IMG/VR virus record: IMGVR_UViG_3300044633_000774
Span: 30,655-94,654 of that record
Source: a virus
DNA: 64,000 nucleotides
Strand: one strand, 5' to 3'
In this document: one piece after another, positions 57,700-64,000 of the stretch
How positions within the stretch are numbered: the stretch's first letter is position 1
How the letters are laid out: each line of letters starts with the position of its first letter
Made by a program: the position numbers and the translations under genes
The notes under the pieces: model-generated
Told to the model about the DNA's origin: nothing
The model's database searches: none
The model's input: only the letters and a program-made list of their open reading frames with translations

Positions 57700-60600
57700 A
57701 TGGCAAGACAACAAATTAAAAATTACGTATTTACACCAGGTGGCGCAGGAGTTGGAAAAGTTAAAATATCAGGCAATTATGATATTTCAGATATTTTAAC
57801 AATATTAAATGCTACAGATCAAACTTTTATATATAACTTTGCTGATCCATTATTAGGCGGCGTAGTAACATGGTCAGCGGCATATGATGCAGATTTCCCG
57901 CAAGGGCAAGATGGTGTCACTACCCTAATATTTACAACCAGTACCGCCACGATGAGTGCAGCTGATAGTCTAGGTGTATACGTCGAAGCAGAAAGTCAAA
58001 CAATACGACCATGGCCATTTGGTACTGATGCTATTGAACGGATGCGGGTATCAAACCCAAAATCATTAATCGATGCTGACTTTGAGTATGGGTTACAAAA
58101 TACTAAATGGCAATCGATATTTTTAAATAACGATATTCCAAGTTTATATGAATTACCGGGTAGTGAACTTACTTCTAATACCGCAGGGTATGTAACATTT
58201 ATTGGACAAACTCCAATTACAAGTACTGGTACAACAAGTATTACGTTAATGAATCAAACCGGTGTTGCGTCACCAAACTGGACACAAAATGATTACATGT
58301 TAATTGTTAATCCATATGTAGCAGGCGCAAACGTTCAAACATATACTACAGCTAACGTAATTAATAGTAATCAACGTAGTCTAACAGTAGCTAATACTGC
58401 TGGATTTGCTGTAAACGATCAACTATTATTAGCATATCTGGGTCTCGCTGATACAACAACAGTAACAACTACAATTTCGTCTGGTGCTACAACTACATTG
58501 GTAGTTGGATCCGGTACAGCTATTGCCACAGGTGCGACTATTATGGTTCAAACCGATACTACTGACCTATGGGAATTGATGACTGTAACTGCTGGCGGTA
58601 CATCAACAAATTTAACAGTTACCCGTCGACGTTTAAATACAAACTCCGGTAATGTTAACATTACAAGTGGTCAAAGTGTACGTTTAATAAGCAATGTTGA
58701 AGTTGGTATTATTACAAGTATCGAAAGTAATGTTAACATGTCAATAAATCGTAGTTGGATGAATACTGTAGGTGCTGATAATTTATTATCAGGATCAGTA
58801 ATCCAAAAACTTAACTTTGATGCATTAACAGGATCTGGATCAAACGTTGAAATTGTTAAAGCTACTACAATCGGAACAGCAGTAGCCAATGCCGCCACAA
58901 TTAGTCGTGGTACTGTAGGAACTACTGCTATTTCGGCAGCTCCAGTAGGAAGTATTGCTATACGAATGACTGGTTTATATCAAGCTGGTAGCACATACGT
59001 TCCACAAATTGGAATGAATGTTAATGCACACGGTGGTGTTAGTCATTCATTTATAAGTACAACAAATCATAGTAATGCTAACACGGAAGGGATGTATCAA
59101 CTTCAGACAGCTGAGACTAATCATATGTTCTATTATCCACGTAGAACAACTAATTTAAATATCGGTTATCAATTGAATCGTTACGATACACAAATTCGTA
59201 AGGCGGCATTATTTACTGGTGCTGCAATTCCATTATCAACTATTGTTAGTGATGAAGCAACACCGAGTACAATTACAGTCACAACACCATATGCGCACGG
59301 TATGAGTCCAGGTACACCAATCAACGTTGATTTATTATCTGGTACTAACGTAGCATGGGGTGATGGCTCATTTACAATCTTAAGTATCCCTACTCCAACT
59401 ACATTTACATATCAAGGAAAATCCGGAGCTGCTGTGTCTGGTAGTTTAACTGCTAAAATCTATATTAAAGCAAGTGCTTTCTTTATTCATAGACCGTTTG
59501 ATGGCGGTGTAAATATTGGTTCAGGTACTCCACATCATGGCGCAATGGCTGCAAGACAAAGTAAAAAATACTTCCGTTATCAATCTGGCAAGGGATTATT
59601 TTGGAGCTCAGGTACACTATTATCAACTAACTTTGATGTAGCCAACATATCAGCCGATGGTACAACTGCATTAAGTAGTACTATTACTATTACTACAGAA
59701 AATGAACATTATTTACAAATCGGTGCTAATATTAAATTAAACAATATTGCAACAAGTGGATATGATAATTATTATCGTGTAACTAGTATCACAAGTGATT
59801 CTTCATTTACTGTTACTGCTCAAGAAACGTTAGGATCAGCAACTCCAAAAATGGATGTACAACCAAAAGTTAATTTAGCTAGCTGGCACGGGGCTACTGT
59901 ACGTGCTGGTATATATGATGATCAAAATGGTGCATATTGGGAATACACTGGTACTAATTTAAATGTAGTATTACGTTCAGCCACATTACAACTTTGCGGA
60001 TTTGTTACTACAGAAGTTGGCAGTAATTTAATTGTTGGTGATGGCACATGTCGTTTTGCAGAACAATTAACCAAATATAGTCGCGTAGTTATTCGTGGCA
60101 TGGGTCATATTGTTACAAGCATCACAGATAACAATACTATGACAGTTAGTCCACCGTGGCGTGGCGCATCTAATCAAATTCGTGTTAAAATGGCATTAGT
60201 AAATGAATTCCGTATTCCACAATCTCAGTTTAATTTAGATAAAATTGATGGTACTGGTCCGAGTGGTTTCCAACTCGATATAACAAAGATGCAGATGTTA
60301 ATGATTCAATATGCGTGGTACGGTGCTGGTTTTGTTGAGTATGGTTTACGTGGGCCGAATGGTGCATTTATCATGGTTCATCGTATTAAAAACAATAACG
60401 TGAATGACGAAGCATATATGCGTTCCGGTAATTTACCGGTACGTTATGCAGCAAATAATGAAAGCGCAACAGATAAATTAATTGCTACAATTTCTGCAGG
60501 TGATACATCAATGGATTTAGTTGATGCAACACAATTTCCGCCAGCATCAGTGGCATATCCAGTATACGTAGTAGTTGATAATGAAGTTATTAAATATTCA

Positions 60601-61368
60601 TCAATTGATTATAGTTTAAATCGATTAGGCAATTTAACTCGCGCATCGGCATTTACACTATGGCAAGATGGTAGTAGTAAATCATTTACTATGGGTACTG
60701 CTGAAAGTCATACTGAGGGTACTGGGGTAACTGTATTAAGTTGTACCTCAGCACCAACGTTAAACCACTGGGGTTCTGCAGTAATTATGGATGGTGGATT
60801 TGATGAAGATCGAGGCTATTCATTTACTTACAGTGCGCAGAACTATACATTCCCAGCAACAACTAACGGAGTTAAAACAGCATTCTTGATGCGTTTAACA
60901 CCTAGTGTAAGTAATACAATTATTGGTGACTTAGGTACACGTGACTTAATTAATCGTGCGCAATTAGAGTTAAATGATATGGTTGTTAACTACACTGGTA
61001 CTAACGCACGTTTCTTAATTGAAGGTATTCTAAATCCAACTAATATTACTGCTACTGCAACAACATGGATTAACTTAAATACTGCGGCAAATGGATTTCA
61101 ACCAAGTTTCACTCAATTTTCAACTAGTCCGTCGTACATAAGTGGTACGTATGCCTCGGGTGGTGAACGTTTGTTTGCTATTCCGGTTAACCAAACGAAC
61201 TCTGGGGTGCTGGATTTAAGTCGTGTTAAACAATTAGTTACTTCGGCAATTCCAGGTAATGGTGTTTATCCAGATGGTCCAGAGATATTGGCTATTAACA
61301 TTACATCAATTACTGCTACTGCAGCCAGCGGAGAAATTCAAATTTCGTTTACAGAATCACAAGCGTAA
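57700..61368 (+). CDS. Very long virion fibre/baseplate protein, 1222 residues
   Basis: Begins MARQQIKNYVFTPGGAGVGK, a phage structural start. The body is Thr/Ser/Asn-rich beta structure with sections such as HRPFDGGVNIGSGTPHHGAM and RQSKKYFRYQSGKGLFWSSG. These resemble proteins of T4-like marine phages annotated as virion structural. It is 2 bases behind the short MAYIG gene and ends before a hairpin. Its exact place in the virion is not known to me. Confidence 0.75.
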   Translation: MARQQIKNYVFTPGGAGVGKVKISGNYDISDILTILNATDQTFIYNFADPLLGGVVTWSAAYDADFPQGQDGVTTLIFTTSTATMSAADSLGVYVEAESQTIRPWPFGTDAIERMRVSNPKSLIDADFEYGLQNTKWQSIFLNNDIPSLYELPGSELTSNTAGYVTFIGQTPITSTGTTSITLMNQTGVASPNWTQNDYMLIVNPYVAGANVQTYTTANVINSNQRSLTVANTAGFAVNDQLLLAYLGLADTTTVTTTISSGATTTLVVGSGTAIATGATIMVQTDTTDLWELMTVTAGGTSTNLTVTRRRLNTNSGNVNITSGQSVRLISNVEVGIITSIESNVNMSINRSWMNTVGADNLLSGSVIQKLNFDALTGSGSNVEIVKATTIGTAVANAATISRGTVGTTAISAAPVGSIAIRMTGLYQAGSTYVPQIGMNVNAHGGVSHSFISTTNHSNANTEGMYQLQTAETNHMFYYPRRTTNLNIGYQLNRYDTQIRKAALFTGAAIPLSTIVSDEATPSTITVTTPYAHGMSPGTPINVDLLSGTNVAWGDGSFTILSIPTPTTFTYQGKSGAAVSGSLTAKIYIKASAFFIHRPFDGGVNIGSGTPHHGAMAARQSKKYFRYQSGKGLFWSSGTLLSTNFDVANISADGTTALSSTITITTENEHYLQIGANIKLNNIATSGYDNYYRVTSITSDSSFTVTAQETLGSATPKMDVQPKVNLASWHGATVRAGIYDDQNGAYWEYTGTNLNVVLRSATLQLCGFVTTEVGSNLIVGDGTCRFAEQLTKYSRVVIRGMGHIVTSITDNNTMTVSPPWRGASNQIRVKMALVNEFRIPQSQFNLDKIDGTGPSGFQLDITKMQMLMIQYAWYGAGFVEYGLRGPNGAFIMVHRIKNNNVNDEAYMRSGNLPVRYAANNESATDKLIATISAGDTSMDLVDATQFPPASVAYPVYVVVDNEVIKYSSIDYSLNRLGNLTRASAFTLWQDGSSKSFTMGTAESHTEGTGVTVLSCTSAPTLNHWGSAVIMDGGFDEDRGYSFTYSAQNYTFPATTNGVKTAFLMRLTPSVSNTIIGDLGTRDLINRAQLELNDMVVNYTGTNARFLIEGILNPTNITATATTWINLNTAANGFQPSFTQFSTSPSYISGTYASGGERLFAIPVNQTNSGVLDLSRVKQLVTSAIPGNGVYPDGPEILAINITSITATAASGEIQISFTESQA

Positions 61369-61387
61369 TAGTAATATTGTTATAGAC

Positions 61388-61409
61388 AATAGGACCTTCG
61401 GGTCCTATT
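61388..61409 (+). terminator. Hairpin after long fibre gene
   Basis: AATAGGACC, TTCG, GGTCCTATT: nine perfect pairs, but followed by CTCG, not a T-run. It may end or protect the transcript. Confidence 0.65.
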
Positions 61410-61413
61410 CTCG

Positions 61414-61421
61414 TATAAATA
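61414..61421 (+). promoter_or_regulatory. T4-type late promoter TATAAATA
   Basis: Exact octamer 26 bases before the ATG at 61448, immediately after the hairpin. Confidence 0.85.
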
Positions 61422-61447
61422 CTACAATAAGATAAAGAGCATATACA

Positions 61448-62413
61448 ATGGCATTAACCAGACCGCGCTTAGATCAAATTAACACAGTCGTTACCACGAT
61501 TTCAGATCCCATCACCGTGTTGAATAAAAACAGCACTGAGGCAAATATTGATATTGGTTTTGTAATGAATCGTACCAATGGTACAGTGGCTAATATAGCA
61601 CTATTTTGGGATGAAAGTGCTAATACTTTTGCTACAGCATTTACTACGAATTCGGGTAGAACTGATGCTAATATTACAATTAGTGAATATGCTAATATTA
61701 AAGCAGGTACAATATTTGGTAACATTGGCGGCGGAAGTACATTAAGTAATGTCTATGTTACTGGCAGTCTGCTACCTGCAGCAAATGTCACGTTTGATCT
61801 AGGCAGCCCAACCCAACGTTGGCGTGAGGGGTGGTTTAGCGGTAGTACAATCCACATCGGTAGTGAATCTATCAGTGTAGACACCAATGGTAAATGGATG
61901 TTTACCAGTGATGGAACCACTGTAGAGTTAGGTAAAAATAATGATTTCAATCCGCCCAATGCAAACGTTTCTGGTGCAGTTACCGCAGGTAGTATTAATG
62001 TCACTGGGTTTGTGTCACAGGGAACAGGAACGTATGTAACACGTCAATATGTCCTACACGGCACAACAACTAATGCTACAGAAACAGAGATACTAACAGT
62101 AGGTGCAGGTACAAGAATGCCTGTAAATACAAATACCACGGTACTGTATGATATACATATCGTAGCAAGAAGAACTGATGCCACCGGTGAATCTGCCGCA
62201 TGGGAATTAGAAGGCTGTGCGGATAATTTTTCAGGTACAGTAGCTGACGTTGGCGATGTGTACGAAATTGTTGTAGCACAAGATGATGCAACGTGGGATG
62301 TTGATGCTAGAGCAGACGACACAAATAATAGTATAAACTTGTATGTTACAGGTGCAGCAAATAAAACAATCCGCTGGACCGCAGTGGTTAAAACAATTGA
62401 GGTAGCAGAATAA
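61448..62413 (+). CDS. Tail fibre-like protein
   Basis: A 321-residue protein starting MALTRPRLDQINTVVTTISD. It contains NVTFDLGSPTQRWREGWFSG, the same LGSPTxRW motif as in the 8908 fibre, and a C-terminal jelly-roll-like region (RQYVLHGTTTNATETEILTV onward). Likely a short fibre. Its stop overlaps the ATG of the next fibre gene (TAATG). Confidence 0.75.
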   Translation: MALTRPRLDQINTVVTTISDPITVLNKNSTEANIDIGFVMNRTNGTVANIALFWDESANTFATAFTTNSGRTDANITISEYANIKAGTIFGNIGGGSTLSNVYVTGSLLPAANVTFDLGSPTQRWREGWFSGSTIHIGSESISVDTNGKWMFTSDGTTVELGKNNDFNPPNANVSGAVTAGSINVTGFVSQGTGTYVTRQYVLHGTTTNATETEILTVGAGTRMPVNTNTTVLYDIHIVARRTDATGESAAWELEGCADNFSGTVADVGDVYEIVVAQDDATWDVDARADDTNNSINLYVTGAANKTIRWTAVVKTIEVAE

Positions 62414-64000
62414 TGTCGTCACGTATACGTTCATTTAAATTTGACAATGTATCAAAGAAAATATCTATTGCAGGGCAGGTAGTATCCGATGGATCAACTA
62501 GTACCCCTACAGTATCTGGTAATTTGTCAGCAAATACGCAGGGTAATATTACTTCTGTGGGTACATTAAGCTCGCTGGTTGTAACTGGTAATATATCAGC
62601 AGCAAATTACAATTATGCCAATGGTGTTAGTATATTAGCAGGGGTTATAGCTAATGCAGGAGCATTAAGTGGGCAAATAGTAACTGCCAACACTGCATTA
62701 AAAGGTTATATTGACGGACAAATTACTAATCTAGTTAACGGTGCTCCCGCAACCTTAGATACATTAAATGAAATTGCTAATGCTCTCGGTAGTGATGCCA
62801 ATTTAAGTGTTACATTAACATCATTAATTTCTAATGTCCAATCAAACGTCACCACAGCCAACACAGCAATGAAAGGGTATGTTGATGCAATTAATTCTAC
62901 CCTAACTTCTAACCTAGGTACAGTAAGCGGATCATTAGCTACATTAACATCAAATGCGGCTGTTCAATCAGGAGATATTGCTACATTATTTGCTAATGCA
63001 GGTGTGCAAGCAGGGTCACTAACAACACTCACATCAAATGCCGCTGTACAAGCAGGTGACATAGCCACATTGTTTGCTAATGCCGGAGCACAGTCTGCAT
63101 CAATAGCATCGCTGAATACAACTAAGGCAAATCTGAGTGGTGCAACATTCTCCGGACCAGTTACGACTACAGAATTATTTGTTACATCCCCGGGTGGTGA
63201 CGAGGGTGGACAACTTAACCTAGCTCCGTCAGCGACCAATACTACTTTAGCTGGCAATGTTGTTATTGATGTATTCCAAAATAGATTAAGAATTTTCGAA
63301 GGAGGCGGAACAGCTCGCGGCGGATATTTTGATCTATCAGGATTAAGTGCAGGTGTAGGTACTAACTTAGCTGCTGGCGGCGGCACTCCAGGGGGAGCAG
63401 ATTCACAAATACAATTTAACAATTCTTCTGCGTTTGGCGGTGCAGCGAGTTTACGTTATTTCTCAGGTAATGGTGTAGTTTTAGCCAACGCCGAAGTTGC
63501 TAGTACAAGCACTGCTACGGGCACTATGCAGATAGTTGGTGGCATAGGTGTAGCTGGTAATATATTTGCAGGTGCACTATATTCAGATGCGCATAATTAC
63601 GCTAACGGCGTTTCTATAATCACCACACTGTCAACAGCATTTACCACAGCTAATACTAATTTAAAAGGTTATACTGATGGGCAGATTACTACAGTAAACT
63701 CAAGTATTACAACTGCTAATACCAATCTCAAAGGCTATACTGATAATTTAGTTACCACAGCTAATACTAACATGAAAGGGTATGTTGACGGACAAATAAG
63801 TACCACGACCACTGCTAACACCAACATGAAAGGTTATGTTGACGAACAGATATCAACTACTTCGAGTGCAATCACAACTGCTAATACCAATCTCAAAGGC
63901 TATACTGATAATTTAGTTACCACAGCTAATACTAACATGAAAGGGTATGTTGACGGACAAATAAGTACCACGACCACTGCTAACACCAACATGAAAGGTT
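62413..64000 (+). CDS. Long tail fibre with repeated helical/beta modules, 3'-truncated by window edge
   Basis: Open from ATG 62413 to the window end without a stop (at least 529 residues). It starts MSSRIRSFKFDNVSKKISIA. Repeats of the type TTANTNMKGYVDGQIS occur from about residue 95 and become a dense array at the right edge; DLNEIANALG-type and GGxPGGADSQIQFNNSSAFGG segments lie between. Such N-T-x-x-KGYVDxQI repeats are common in phage fibres. The last repeats are almost identical at DNA level. Confidence 0.8.
   Translation, partial: MSSRIRSFKFDNVSKKISIAGQVVSDGSTSTPTVSGNLSANTQGNITSVGTLSSLVVTGNISAANYNYANGVSILAGVIANAGALSGQIVTANTALKGYIDGQITNLVNGAPATLDTLNEIANALGSDANLSVTLTSLISNVQSNVTTANTAMKGYVDAINSTLTSNLGTVSGSLATLTSNAAVQSGDIATLFANAGVQAGSLTTLTSNAAVQAGDIATLFANAGAQSASIASLNTTKANLSGATFSGPVTTTELFVTSPGGDEGGQLNLAPSATNTTLAGNVVIDVFQNRLRIFEGGGTARGGYFDLSGLSAGVGTNLAAGGGTPGGADSQIQFNNSSAFGGAASLRYFSGNGVVLANAEVASTSTATGTMQIVGGIGVAGNIFAGALYSDAHNYANGVSIITTLSTAFTTANTNLKGYTDGQITTVNSSITTANTNLKGYTDNLVTTANTNMKGYVDGQISTTTTANTNMKGYVDEQISTTSSAITTANTNLKGYTDNLVTTANTNMKGYVDGQISTTTTANTNMKG
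63709..64000 (+). repeat. 165-bp direct repeat within fibre gene
   Basis: The 127 bases at 63709-63835 recur exactly at 63874-64000 (period 165 bases, 55 codons). The second copy is cut by the window edge, so more copies may follow. The period keeps the reading frame. Confidence 0.92.

Noticed and set aside
62964-63422. 152-residue minus-strand frame inside the last fibre gene
   Set aside because: Proline/alanine-rich antisense of a repetitive gene; no start signal.
53554-64000. CRISPR array in the repetitive right-hand region
   Set aside because: Repeats are coding, in frame, of unequal length and without regular spacers.

Overview
The window is a piece of a large, AT-rich, T4-like (myovirus-type) bacteriophage genome. 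Phage markers run from end to end: a class I ribonucleotide reductase beta subunit with a glutaredoxin, long tail-fibre-like proteins, HNH and GIY-YIG homing-type endonucleases, many tiny genes with 4-base ATGA overlaps, and octamer TATAAATA (T4-type late promoter) sites on both strands. The two porins, the curli genes, a two-piece tmRNA, and above all a 23-residue PqqA peptide and a small cytochrome c suggest a Gram-negative host that oxidises methanol with a PQQ enzyme, such as a Methylophilaceae (OM43/LD28-like) bacterium. The host is inferred, not shown.

Layout. 1-6.4 kb: nrdB (cut by the window edge), grx, an Sm-like protein, a low-complexity structural protein and a metallopeptidase on +, facing a seven-gene minus-strand operon (deoxynucleotidase, DNA methyltransferase, five small proteins). 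6.4-7.9 kb: small early genes behind sigma70-type promoters. 8-14.6 kb: virion genes including a 1258-residue fibre. 14.6-19.9 kb: ribosomal protein bS21, an HNH gene, then dnaK-hsp20 and clpS-nucleotidyltransferase-exonuclease. 19.9-24.6 kb: a curli-type secretion and amyloid cluster (CsgF, CsgG, two curlin-repeat proteins, a FecR-domain protein). 24.7-33.8 kb: two outer-membrane porins, an LpxH-like phosphoesterase, pqqA, AhpC peroxiredoxin, a c-type cytochrome, an RNA polymerase omega homologue, a CHASE2 adenylate/guanylate cyclase and a PBP7-like D,D-peptidase. 33.8-35.9 kb: a minus-strand cassette of holin-like proteins and a class 3 lipase. 36-41.6 kb: glycosyltransferase-like, sugar-nucleotide dehydrogenase, 2OG oxygenase and amidinotransferase genes. 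41.6-49.2 kb: UV endonuclease, many small early genes, a DksA/TraR-like zinc finger, clpP. 49.2-53.4 kb: permuted tmRNA, a ParB/DGQHR-like plus HNH pair, groES-groEL. 53.5-64 kb: an array of tail-fibre proteins running off the right edge.

Expression logic. At least six early promoters share far more than -35 and -10: a TTTTGGT direct repeat brackets the -35 box, followed by TGACTGTATAAT and a conserved leader. Late sites are TATAAATA or a one-base variant. Several genes of both classes have the promoter so close to the ATG that their mRNAs should be leaderless. The dnaK and groES operons share another arrangement: a TTGACA-17-TATACT promoter, then a leader hairpin with an identical CCTATAATAGGG core inside outer stems of different sequence, then a similar pre-ribosome-binding-site stretch.

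Taken together, the phage carries parts for much of the host's protein quality control (DnaK, Hsp20, GroES/EL, ClpP, ClpS, tmRNA), for changing transcription and translation (omega, DksA-like, bS21, cyclase), for rebuilding the outer surface (porins, curli, glycan genes) and for supporting PQQ-dependent respiration (PqqA, cytochrome c, peroxiredoxin). I consider the shared chaperone leader RNA, the curli/porin/PqqA block and the ParB-like/HNH pair the best candidates for something not yet described.
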